DNA of 64,000 nucleotides from Bifidobacterium sp. WK012_4_13 (GTDB lineage: Bacteria; Actinomycetota; Actinomycetes; Actinomycetales; Bifidobacteriaceae): positions 806,001 through 870,000 of the forward strand of contig NZ_CP129683.1 of the NCBI RefSeq assembly GCF_041080835.1, in the 5' to 3' direction. A program made the translations under genes and the position numbers. The notes beneath the pieces were generated by a model. That model made no database searches, was not told the DNA's origin, and saw nothing but the letters and a program-made list of their open reading frames with translations. Shown here in pieces: positions 43,248 to 52,236 of this stretch; position 1 is the stretch's first letter; each line of letters begins with the position of its first letter.

Positions 43248-44039
43248 CTAGAAGCTTGCGTCATACCCCTTACCCCCAAGCTTTGCTCTAATGAAAGAAG
43301 TCCCCTTTTTCCACCAATTCACGGGTTCAGTGCTTACAACTGGAAGCTCTGCGTAAGCATAGTTGTTGGTGAGCAACCACACGTCTAAGAGTCTTTCGCT
43401 GATTCTGCCCGGATAACGAGACTGAAAAGCATTCAGATCATCGTATCCGATATATTCCTCAAGTTTGCCAATCACAGAAAACATGAAGTCGCAATAATCA
43501 TCGACAAGATGGGATTCCATAATAAACATGTTGAACAGGTGTGCACTTGTTGAAGACATAACCCGATCGAATGCCGGTACATACTTGCCAAAGTCTTTCT
43601 CGAGGATCTCGCGTGTAACATCAAGCTGTTTACCATCAAAAGTATGGGAATAGTGGGAATAAATAGTCTCAACATAATAGTGGCGTTTTTTCGGAAGAAT
43701 TATCTGAGAATTACTAAGAATTTCTTTAATTTCTATCCCTCGAACGATCTTCGTAAAGCGGTCTCGAGAAAATAATCGAACAAATATATTCCTTGTACCG
43801 AAATGGCGGCGATAGTGTACAAGACCCTTGTAGTCTGCATCACTGTTCTTCCACAGCCAATACAGAGCGGTGAGCTCCGAATAATGCGGATTCTTGGCTG
43901 AAATATTGTCTCCCGCGTCATCCATTTGAAATCCAAAATTGTTATGAGCAATTCCCCTGCCTAATTGGATAGGTAAGTATACTGAATCATGTGGCATTCT
44001 ATACTGCTTATGTGTCGCAATGGCAATGGCAACAACCAT
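43248..44039 (-). CDS. DUF4422 capsule-locus protein (copy 1)
   Basis: A 263-residue DUF4422 protein, a predicted glycosyltransferase found in capsule loci. The signature 'DDAGDNISAKNPHYSELTALYWLWKN' is followed by 'YKGLVHYRRHFGTRN', and 'LPKKRHYYVETIYSHYSHTF' follows. It is oriented opposite to the Wzy and GT2 genes. A second DUF4422 gene at 45385 is a clear paralogue. The donor and acceptor sugars are unknown. Confidence 0.88.
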   Translation of the reverse strand: MVVAIAIATHKQYRMPHDSVYLPIQLGRGIAHNNFGFQMDDAGDNISAKNPHYSELTALYWLWKNSDADYKGLVHYRRHFGTRNIFVRLFSRDRFTKIVRGIEIKEILSNSQIILPKKRHYYVETIYSHYSHTFDGKQLDVTREILEKDFGKYVPAFDRVMSSTSAHLFNMFIMESHLVDDYCDFMFSVIGKLEEYIGYDDLNAFQSRYPGRISERLLDVWLLTNNYAYAELPVVSTEPVNWWKKGTSFIRAKLGGKGYDASF

Positions 44040-44251
44040 CTGAAGTCTTTCTTTTTAGTCGACGAGTCTTTCACTCTGCAATGAACGCAAATATACAACC
44101 ACTCGGATGATACTTATCGTTATGCTGTTTCATTCCACATCTTGTCACTCGAACCACAACAATCTTGGGTCAATTAATAATTTTTTTAACCAATGAAGAA
44201 TAGATTAATATACGTGTCACTCCTAAAACTTGATTTCAACCAACAACTTTC

Positions 44252-45130
44252 TCAATTCATACTCGATTCTTTGAACGCCTTCAATAAACTATTCGCAGAT
44301 TCAATATGATAAGAAAGATTCGAAATTTTCCTTGCAACTACGTCTTTCGAAGCCATTACTGTACTTGCATGCTCATTATGAATCACCTTCAAACAGGGAT
44401 CATATAAAAGTACGTATCCCTTTCTCATGCACCTGTGATATAAAAAGTCCTCTTCAAGGTATAGGAACGTGCGCGGATCAAATGCAAAATCTTCATTATG
44501 GATGAAATGCGGCCCATATATTAAGAAAGCCCCATTCAACTGAATATTTCTCATTACGGAATCAACTTTATGGATCGAGGGCTTCGTATGCAATATTTTT
44601 AGCAGGCGGTTATAAAACAAATCAACAATTCTAAAGGGAAAGCCTCTGTAAATAGCTCTAATCAATTTCCACTTAGCGATATCTGACTCAAGCTCTTGAC
44701 TTGAATAACCCTTCAGTCGTTGAGGGTTTTGATGTTTTTCTGAAGACGGGATATAGATATCTGGCCCCAGCACATCAAATCTTGGTCTCTCCTTGTACAG
44801 CAAAAGATCAATAAAGCCTTTCTGGTGGATTAAAATATCATTGTTTGAAAGACAAATATACTCGGCACAAAGCTTTTTCTTGGCAAAAACATATCCAATA
44901 TTGTTACCTCTTGCAAAGCCCAGATTCTCATCGTTTAAAATGACATGTATCTGTGAAATGTTTTGATATTTTAGAATCAATTTCTTGCCAGTACCATTTG
45001 AGGATCCATTGTCAACGATGACTACTTGAACATCGTCAAAAGACTGAAGCGATCGAATAGATTCAACACAATTAACGGTTGAATCGAAATCAAGATAATG
45101 GAGCACAACGAAGCAAACTCTATCCGACAA
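44252..45130 (-). CDS. GT2 rhamnosyltransferase-like glycosyltransferase
   Basis: A 292-residue GT-A enzyme of the WcaE/rhamnosyltransferase-like GT2 group. It shows 'VVLHYLDFDSTVNCVESIRSL', 'VVIVDNGSSNGTGKKL', 'DENLGFARGNNIGY' and the DxD-like 'YICLSNNDILI'. 'RTFLYLEEDFLYHRCMRKGY' is the typical acceptor-side motif. The start is TTG at 45130, supported by GAGGAA upstream. It lies between the two DUF4422 genes on the same strand. Confidence 0.88.
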   Translation of the reverse strand: MSDRVCFVVLHYLDFDSTVNCVESIRSLQSFDDVQVVIVDNGSSNGTGKKLILKYQNISQIHVILNDENLGFARGNNIGYVFAKKKLCAEYICLSNNDILIHQKGFIDLLLYKERPRFDVLGPDIYIPSSEKHQNPQRLKGYSSQELESDIAKWKLIRAIYRGFPFRIVDLFYNRLLKILHTKPSIHKVDSVMRNIQLNGAFLIYGPHFIHNEDFAFDPRTFLYLEEDFLYHRCMRKGYVLLYDPCLKVIHNEHASTVMASKDVVARKISNLSYHIESANSLLKAFKESSMN

Positions 45131-45298
45131 CTTATTCTTCCTCCATCGCGACCATATTCAGCAAGACAGCAATGCCCCTCATCGGGTTCTTACCATATCA
45201 GGTGTAAATATATTCTCGGGCATAAACAATTTTCAGCCCATTTATTGTTTCATTCATCTATGTCCAATACCGATCAATGACATAACAATACCAACAGA

Positions 45299-45388
45299 GA
45301 ATTTGGGACCACCGACATTGTCGCGTTTCAGCTACTACTTAACCGCAAAAAGCGCCGCATCGCCGAGAAAAGGATTGAGACGAATTAG
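45299..45388 (+). other. Possible gene remnant with basic C terminus
   Basis: A short plus-strand frame ends 'LLNRKKRRIAEKRIETN' and stops at 45386-45388. It overlaps the end of the second DUF4422 gene by four bases. Its GC content is higher than its surroundings. It looks like the tail of a lost gene, perhaps of mobile origin, but the match is by impression only. Confidence 0.25.
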
Positions 45389-46149
45389 CTACAGAACACT
45401 TCCCACATTTTGCTTTCCCCTTTTCTCTTAATCATTCTTGGAAGATGATACTTTTCGTCAAGAAGAAAGACAGGTTTGTACTCGATTTTAATCATCTCGG
45501 TATCAATCCAAACGTTCATCAGACGTTCTGAAAGAAAACCATACAGACGCGCATTGTGCTTATCATATCTTCTTATGTCTGTTCTCTCTTCGACCTCAGC
45601 CAAAATTGAAAAGAGCCAGGAGCTGTATTCAGCGAATACCTCTTTTCTTGTAATCAACATGTTGAAACAACTTAACTCTTTTTTCATTAGCATGTTGTCA
45701 AATGCGTCCAAGAAGATGGGACATTTCTCTGCCAGAACTTGTCTACACGTCAGCAGATCACCAATATGGTGGTAATGGCTGAATACCTCTGCATTAGTAT
45801 ATTTAAATTGCCGTGGCTTCGCTATAACCATTTGTGCCTGAGATAATGCCTCATCGATATCGTCATTTTTCATGATATTGCTGGCATTTGCAGAAAATGA
45901 ATTCGTAAAGAAATATCGCCGGTAGTGACATAAACCGATGACATCTTCCAAGGCATTTTTCCACATCCAATATTGTGCGGTCAATTCACAGTAGTGTGGG
46001 TTCTTGGAAGAAATATTATCCTCCGTATCGTCTCTTAAATAGCCAATCGGCTCATGCCCCTCTGCTCCAACTTGGATGGGCTTATAAATATCCGCGGGTT
46101 TGAAAGACAGCTCTTGCTGAGTAGCGATATAAATACCTGTGGTTGACAT
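45385..46149 (-). CDS. DUF4422 capsule-locus protein (copy 2)
   Basis: A 254-residue DUF4422 protein with 'DDTEDNISSKNPHYCELTAQYWMWKN', 'VIGLCHYRRYFFTNSF' and 'KPRQFKYTNAEVFSHYHHIGD'. It is paralogous to the protein encoded at 43248 but far from identical, so the pair diverged before or outside this locus. A glycosyltransferase role is predicted. It is AT-rich and read in the same direction as its neighbours. Confidence 0.88.
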   Translation of the reverse strand: MSTTGIYIATQQELSFKPADIYKPIQVGAEGHEPIGYLRDDTEDNISSKNPHYCELTAQYWMWKNALEDVIGLCHYRRYFFTNSFSANASNIMKNDDIDEALSQAQMVIAKPRQFKYTNAEVFSHYHHIGDLLTCRQVLAEKCPIFLDAFDNMLMKKELSCFNMLITRKEVFAEYSSWLFSILAEVEERTDIRRYDKHNARLYGFLSERLMNVWIDTEMIKIEYKPVFLLDEKYHLPRMIKRKGESKMWEVFCS

Positions 46150-46272
46150 ACCAGCCTTCTCCTGATCAAATACAACCTAAATTCTGAGCATCGTAATGAA
46201 TTAATAGCATCAATTTAAACACCTTGAGTGCAATGATTCATTTAGCCACTAGCAGTGACTTCCCAGTGACCA

Positions 46273-47465
46273 TCATTTCAAAACAGTTTCAAATATTGTA
46301 AGCAGCTTATGCTGCATCATTTCAACTGTAAAATTGGTTCTAGCTAATTTAATAAACTCATTTTGATGCGTGATATAGTGCTCTTTACTTTGGATGACTT
46401 CACGAATTTTTTCACCCAGATCCTCGCAACTACCCAATATATATTTAATACCACCAATTTTGCTCAAAATCTCAGGCGTAGCTCCGGTATCGGCACCAAT
46501 AACTATGCAGCCTGCAGATGCTGCTTCGATAGTTACTCGGCCGAAAGCCTCACATTTTGAACATACTAAGGCTATATCTGCGCTCATATAATATCTTTGA
46601 GTTTCACTTTGATACCCGACCATGGATATGTTAGCATCAATTTTTTTTCATCGATCGTATCTCTTATTTCATTCAAATAGTTGCGTGGCGTATGCGAAGG
46701 ATCTCCCACGACGGTCAAATGCACTTCTTGCCCTTCATCATGAAGCCATCCAATTGCTTTGATAGCTTCAAGCTGTCCTTTATGAGGAGCGATATTCCCT
46801 ACAATTACTATTTCTGGAACTTCTTTTCCAAATAGCTTGTGTGAAGAGACAGCACGGTTACTTCCTGATAGTGCATTGAAAATCGCATTATAAACGACGC
46901 AGAAATTACCTGTAGGATATTTCGTACGAAATTTCTTTTCCAATGCGTTCGATATGCATATCGATACGGAGGCATAATCAAAATATTTCCGCTGTAAGCG
47001 CTCAGAAAGATATGCCCAATTCTGGTCCTCTTCAATGAACTCACGGATATGAATAATTAAAGGCAATTTTCTAAGTGCCGCGCACAAGAAGCCCTGAGTT
47101 AGGTTACCGCCGCCGTGGTAGAATAACACTTTTCTCTGTGAATACTTAATGCTCATCAAAAAGAGAATAAACTCATTAGGAATGAAAAAACACAGTCTTA
47201 TCAACAACCTGAAGTAAAAATGGAGTTTTTCATGATTTGTCTTAAAAGTCTGTGGCCTGACAGACATTGGCATCACTAATCGCATACATGAATACCCTTT
47301 TTTCTGCAAAGTATCGTACACATCATGATGATGTCGGGCAAATGGAATTATTGGCCGGACACAATATCCTGAATCACGAAGGATATCAGCGATTTGGATA
47401 TTCGACTTCGCGGCCCCACCCTCAACATAAGGTGAGGGAAAGAATTGAAAAATTACCGATGACAA
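46273..47465 (-). pseudogene. GT4 family glycosyltransferase, frameshifted at poly-A
   Basis: Read across one frameshift this is a GT-B glycosyltransferase of about 397 residues. The first 280 residues hold the acceptor domain and the linker 'EIVIVGNIAPHKGQLEAIKAIGWL'. After 'RDTIDEKK' the frame runs to an early stop. The next frame carries the donor-binding half: 'IDANISMVGYQSETQRYYMSADIALVCSKCEAFGRVTIEAASAGCIVIG', with the expected E-x7-E-like motif. The break is at a run of eight A on the coding strand (plus-strand T-run 46641-46648), and nine A would restore the frame. Slippage-driven phase variation is possible. Confidence 0.85.
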
Positions 47466-47574
47466 CCTTGCTCCTTATTTATACAATCAACATCATCAAT
47501 GCAAAACAATCCGCAATTGCTTGCATTCTAAGAATATAATCATTACCACCTCAAAATCTTCAAAAAAAGTCCTA

Positions 47575-49056
47575 TTACTCTTCTCTTTCCTTCGAGACAA
47601 AAATCACCAAAAAACTGTATCTTGTGATCAACAAAACCCCAAAATAACAAGCGACAAATGAACCTACCGAGACGAGTAACGAGAAAAACGACCCCCATAT
47701 CTCTGTATAGCCCAGTAGAAAAATGGAAAGTAAAGAAGCCAAGACCAAAGCGGCAAAAACTTTCCACAACTCCAACCGTTTCAATATTGATTTGACAAAA
47801 AATCGAAGAGTATAAATTCTAACGAGAATTGACAGGAGTTCAGCCACTGTAACACTTATTCCAGCACCAATTGCGCCCAACCTTTGGACAAATATACTTG
47901 AAAGTAAAATGGCTAGGATGAGCGTGCCAAAATTTATACAGGCGTACGCTTTCTCTTTTCCAATTGCTATCATCTGTTGTGAAAGCATTTGATTTGCCGG
48001 CGACAGCAACATCACTGGAGCAATTATGCACAGAGGAATTGCCGAAGACAAAAAAGAGTCTCCTCCGACTAAAAGAACGAGTCTCTTGCTGCATATAATG
48101 CATATGGCCGTTAGAGCAAGTCCGCAGCTGATAATAAAATTGAAATTTTTCACTAGGAGCTTTTCGAACTCTTCCTTCTTCCCGCCTTGATTGAAATATG
48201 AAAGTCTAGGTAGCATTACATTGCCGACTGAACCAATGGCAGTGGTCAAGACGTTTTTAATTTTGAAAGCCAATTGATAAACACCTACCATCGATGTAGT
48301 GCCCAAGAAGCCAAGCATCACAATGTCAATTTGACTGTATAAACCCGAAGAGATACTAGATACGGTAAATGAAAACATTGGTTTAAAGTGTCTTCGAAAA
48401 TTCCATTTGTTTTCTTTCTTGAAAGAAATTAGCTTTCTAAGACGGAACATATTAACGATGTTCGATCCATACCCCGCGATTACCGTGACTAAACCGTATA
48501 GTTCATAGTCCGAAGCTCTACGGACTAAAATAAACATCAGAATCAGTGCAATAAACTTGAAAACAATATTTCTGGCAGTAATGTATCCGTATTGCTCTAT
48601 TGCTTGATAAAACCAGTCAATTCCAAAAGATGAAAGCCAGATCCCGACGCTAAATATAAGCATCAAAGTCATCTGGTCACGCATCTTAGGGACGAAGAAA
48701 ACGGCCAGTAAAAAAATAATATAGACAACTGTGGTCGTGCAAAACAGAATAATAAGCAATTCCTGAACAGTTTTACTTAATTGTCTATAGTCGTCTCGAA
48801 TCCTTGCACATTCACGAACTCCATAAACTGTGATACCCATGACTGCAAATAAAGAGAAGTAACCAATGAGACTCTGTGCAAAAGCAACGGCTCCGGTACC
48901 ATGAGTACCTAAAACCCTTGAGGCATATGGAACAGTCATGAGAGGAAATATGAAAGACGACGATGTCAGAATCATATTCATTAATACATTGAACTTAACT
49001 GAACGTATTTTTGGCTTGTTCTCCACTGGTTTTTCTTCTTCCACTCGATTCAGCAT
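47575..49056 (-). CDS. Wzx-like polysaccharide flippase
   Basis: A 493-residue MATE/MVF-superfamily membrane protein with 12-14 predicted helices, of the Wzx/RfbX type that moves lipid-linked repeat units across the membrane. The N terminus 'FNVLMNMILTSSSFIFPLMTVPYASRVLGTHGTGAVAFAQSL' is highly characteristic. I choose ATG 49056, with AAGGG upstream. It is the last recognisable gene of the AT-rich locus and is on the minus strand. Confidence 0.92.
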   Translation of the reverse strand: MLNRVEEEKPVENKPKIRSVKFNVLMNMILTSSSFIFPLMTVPYASRVLGTHGTGAVAFAQSLIGYFSLFAVMGITVYGVRECARIRDDYRQLSKTVQELLIILFCTTTVVYIIFLLAVFFVPKMRDQMTLMLIFSVGIWLSSFGIDWFYQAIEQYGYITARNIVFKFIALILMFILVRRASDYELYGLVTVIAGYGSNIVNMFRLRKLISFKKENKWNFRRHFKPMFSFTVSSISSGLYSQIDIVMLGFLGTTSMVGVYQLAFKIKNVLTTAIGSVGNVMLPRLSYFNQGGKKEEFEKLLVKNFNFIISCGLALTAICIICSKRLVLLVGGDSFLSSAIPLCIIAPVMLLSPANQMLSQQMIAIGKEKAYACINFGTLILAILLSSIFVQRLGAIGAGISVTVAELLSILVRIYTLRFFVKSILKRLELWKVFAALVLASLLSIFLLGYTEIWGSFFSLLVSVGSFVACYFGVLLITRYSFLVIFVSKEREE

Positions 49057-50073
49057 ACTCGAAACCCTTATCTTTTCGAACAGAAGCATCTCCACGTCTT
49101 CCACTGGCCTCAGTAATCAGACACTCACTACAACGCAACGTTCAGCATCAAAAAGAGTTGTGCTCGAGATCATTCCTAATATGTTCAAAACTCGTGGAAA
49201 AGATTCGAAGACAATTTCGTGGAACTATCAGGAATTCCAACAGAAGGCTCAATCTGAAATCAGATACATCGGATACATATGCATACCGCCAACACGCATT
49301 ATGAGAGATAGTTGAGTAATATGTTTCTCTTCGATTGTCTCTTGAACAAACACTTTGTGGATGAAGTCCTCAAATAGTGGTTGACAATTCAGACTTGAGA
49401 TTAAACCGAACTCCCCAATCCAACCAAGATTTGAATACTTTGAGTCTGTGTGAAGATCAGTCCAGAAGGGCCATCCTAGACCGCATTCACCAATAATTGC
49501 TGTCTTATGACACACTCCAGTGTTGCCTCTGCAACCGCATTACAACCGTCACCTGCGTCTGCACGATTCCCATCCTGAACCCAGGTACACTGAGCTTCCC
49601 CTATGATGAATCATCCGACGAGACCTTCAAGGCACACCATCACGGCGCGCTGGACTGCCAGGAATTCGCGCAGGTGACATCGTGAGAGACCCGCATCCAT
49701 GACCGAGAGACCTTCCCGCCACAGGAATCTCATGGACTCCCCCCATCCAAATCCACAGCCATCCCACACCACCATGCGAAGCATGCCAGCGACTGGCAGT
49801 CAAACCGTCATCAGCCGATCACCAACAGTCAATCACCAACAGCCATCTTACAAAGCCGGGAGGAAGCTGATGGGATACCGATGCACAAGACTCACCAATG
49901 CCAGGTTCGAGCAATCGGAACCAGCATTGCTAACACCCTGATGAACCCTGCCATGTACACTGTTTGCAGTCGTCATCATTGAAACGATGCAGGAAACTTG
50001 GGCATAAGAGCAATTGGCGGAAAGCACTCGCGTTCTTTCGCCTTCTGCAAGATCACAGACAACCATCCGGCCA
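49057..50073. other. About 1 kb with no intact gene, possible relics
   Basis: No complete gene is supported. The left part stays AT-rich, and GC content rises again near 49500. A plus-strand frame ending at 49685 contains 'ILNPGTLSFPYDESSDETF', faintly like the C terminus of YfcE-type phosphoesterases, and may be a relic. A 12-bp motif (AATCACCAACAG) is repeated near 49820. The region forms the right edge of the polysaccharide island. Confidence 0.4.
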
Positions 50074-51108
50074 TCACTCATCGCGCAATGAGCGTGCCGG
50101 AACCGACCGCACGTCCAGAGTAATACGTTTGCTTGCGTCGTATAGACCCAGCGCCGGAGTCTGTCTGGCAGCATCGACCTGTTCCATCAGATTGCATGCC
50201 GCCGCTCGCCCAAGCTCCTGCGGATTCTGCTCGAGCAGATAGATGCCGTCGGCAACATATTGAGACCAGCGCCAATCGTCGAAGCTCACCAGTCCAACAT
50301 CCTGCGGAAATTGGATGTGCAGCTCCCTCAGGCAGGAGAGGATGTCAAACAGCAAGGGACCCATAAGCGAGATGAACACCGTTGGACCCTTCACATGTTT
50401 CAATGAGGTGGCAATGGTCTGTTTCAGCCACACATTATCGTGCTGGCCAAGTTCGACATGGAGAAACAGCCTGTCGTTTCGAGCGGCGGCATCTCGGAAT
50501 CCCTCGATACGCCTTGTCTGGGCGGAAATCTCACTGCCAATTCTGCTGAACACGACAACGTTGCAATAGCCGAGCCGAGCGAGGTGATCGCCAAGTCGTT
50601 TGCAGGATACTTCATTGTTTGCAGTGACCATGGAAATGCCTTCTGGAAGATCCTCGGGTTCACGATCAACCATGACCAGTGGCTTCTTTGCCTGGACTAT
50701 GCTCTGATACGCCACAAAATGCTTGGCACTGGGCTGAACGATCAACCCATCGACCTGCTGAGAAAGCAAGCGATTGATCTGATCATGCTCCTGAGTCACG
50801 GAATTGTCGGCGTTCATCAGCATGACATCGTATCCCGCAGGCTGAAGCTGTCTATAAATGCCTTTGAACAGCAATGAGGAGAAGACGTTCGAAATGTCAC
50901 CGACGATCAGACCGATCACGTGCGTCTCTTGCTGCCGCATTCTTCGTGCCGACGCACTGGGATGGTATTCCAGACGCTTCACCGACTCTGCGATAAGCGT
51001 TCGGGTCCTGGGACTCATTTTCTGATAGTTGCCATTAATGTACCGAGAGACCGTGGTGACCGAGACCCCAGCCTCACGGGCGACATCAGAAATCGTTGCT
51101 CTGCCCAT
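50074..51108 (-). CDS. LacI-family transcriptional regulator
   Basis: A 344-residue LacI/GalR repressor. The helix-turn-helix 'ATISDVAREAGVSVTTVSRYINGNY' is at residues 3-27, followed by the hinge 'YHPSASARRM' and a periplasmic-binding-like effector domain. It is divergent from the dehydrogenase and MFS genes and probably controls them from a palindrome at 51228-51243. The effector is likely a sugar acid or related sugar, inferred from the neighbours. Confidence 0.92.
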   Translation of the reverse strand: MGRATISDVAREAGVSVTTVSRYINGNYQKMSPRTRTLIAESVKRLEYHPSASARRMRQQETHVIGLIVGDISNVFSSLLFKGIYRQLQPAGYDVMLMNADNSVTQEHDQINRLLSQQVDGLIVQPSAKHFVAYQSIVQAKKPLVMVDREPEDLPEGISMVTANNEVSCKRLGDHLARLGYCNVVVFSRIGSEISAQTRRIEGFRDAAARNDRLFLHVELGQHDNVWLKQTIATSLKHVKGPTVFISLMGPLLFDILSCLRELHIQFPQDVGLVSFDDWRWSQYVADGIYLLEQNPQELGRAAACNLMEQVDAARQTPALGLYDASKRITLDVRSVPARSLRDE

Positions 51109-51227
51109 GCTTCCATTCTCCTGTTCTGGAACAGTCTTTCAGTCAGCTTCGACCGAAACCTCCCGCATACTCATGGTACTGCCCCGCCATGCGCCGTTTG
51201 ACAGTCCGATGCTCAGGTTCTATATTA

Positions 51228-51243
51228 GGTGTATCGATAAACC
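51228..51243. promoter_or_regulatory. Candidate LacI-family operator
   Basis: GGTGTATCGATAAACC is a 16-bp near-perfect palindrome with a central CG, as is usual for LacI-family operators; only one symmetric pair mismatches. It lies between the divergent LacI-type gene and the dehydrogenase. Confidence 0.6.
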
Positions 51244-51387
51244 AAATCAATGGTGATTGCTTGTATTCAGTAGGGAAAACGATATTACTATTGAGATTCA
51301 TCGACGCGAGCGCATCACATGGCTCCCCCAAGAACGGACACGAGCAAGGCTGCTCTTGAGAGACGATTCAGGATAAGGAAGTGCAGT

Positions 51388-52161
51388 ATGTCAGATTTTT
51401 CAATCGATAGTTTCAGCCTGCGAGGACGTGTGGTCGTCATCACCGGGGGCGCAAGCGGCTTGGGACAGTTCTACACCCAAGCAGTCAGCAAGGTGGGAGC
51501 AGACGTCGTTGTCGTATCATCAACGCACCATGGCTGGGACGAGACCCGCGAAGCCGTCGAATCGCACGGCGGGAAGGTGCTGTTCATCCAGCGCGACATC
51601 ACCGAAGCATCCGCAGCCGAAGCGATTGTTCGGCAGACGCTCGACGAATTCGGGCATATCGACGTGCTCATCAACAACGCCGGGATGCAGCGCAGGCATG
51701 AACTTGTCGACTTCCCCGATGAGGACTGGAACAAGGTCATCGACCTCAATCTCAATGCTCTCTACCATCTCTCGCATGAAGCCGCGAAGGTGATGATCGA
51801 ACAGGGCCACGGCAAGATAGTCAACATCGGTTCCATGCAGTCATACCGAGCCGGAAAATTCATCTTCCCGTATACGGCAAGCAAGCACGGAGTCATCGGC
51901 CTGACCAAGGCATATGCCGATGCCCTGGCACCTCATAACATACAGGTCAATGCACTGGCACCTGGCTACATCAACACTCCGATGACAAAGGCGCTGCAGG
52001 AAGACCCTGTTCGAAGCGTAGAGATTCATGACCACATCCCCGCTGGTCACTGGGGCGAACCGAGCGAATTGATGGGCGCCATGGTGTTTCTCTGCTCTGC
52101 AGCCTCTGACTATGTCACCGGGGTGACCCTTCCCGTAGATGGCGGCTATCTGCTGCGCTGA
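51388..52161 (+). CDS. SDR oxidoreductase, KduD/gluconate dehydrogenase-like
   Basis: A 257-residue classical short-chain dehydrogenase. The cofactor loop is 'VVITGGASGLG', 'VLINNAGMQRRHELVDFPDEDW' follows, and the catalytic Tyr and Lys are in 'FPYTASKHG'. The 'NNAGMQRRH' block is typical of 2-deoxy-D-gluconate 3-dehydrogenase and gluconate 5-dehydrogenase. AAGGAA precedes ATG 51388. It is 75 bp ahead of the MFS gene, in a probable operon for sugar-acid use under the LacI-type regulator. Confidence 0.88.
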   Translation: MSDFSIDSFSLRGRVVVITGGASGLGQFYTQAVSKVGADVVVVSSTHHGWDETREAVESHGGKVLFIQRDITEASAAEAIVRQTLDEFGHIDVLINNAGMQRRHELVDFPDEDWNKVIDLNLNALYHLSHEAAKVMIEQGHGKIVNIGSMQSYRAGKFIFPYTASKHGVIGLTKAYADALAPHNIQVNALAPGYINTPMTKALQEDPVRSVEIHDHIPAGHWGEPSELMGAMVFLCSAASDYVTGVTLPVDGGYLLR

Positions 52162-52236
52162 TCATGCAGGGAACGATTCCTCGGGTTAATCGCACTTCAC
52201 CAATCACCACACATCGCATGAACTCAAAGGAGAGTC

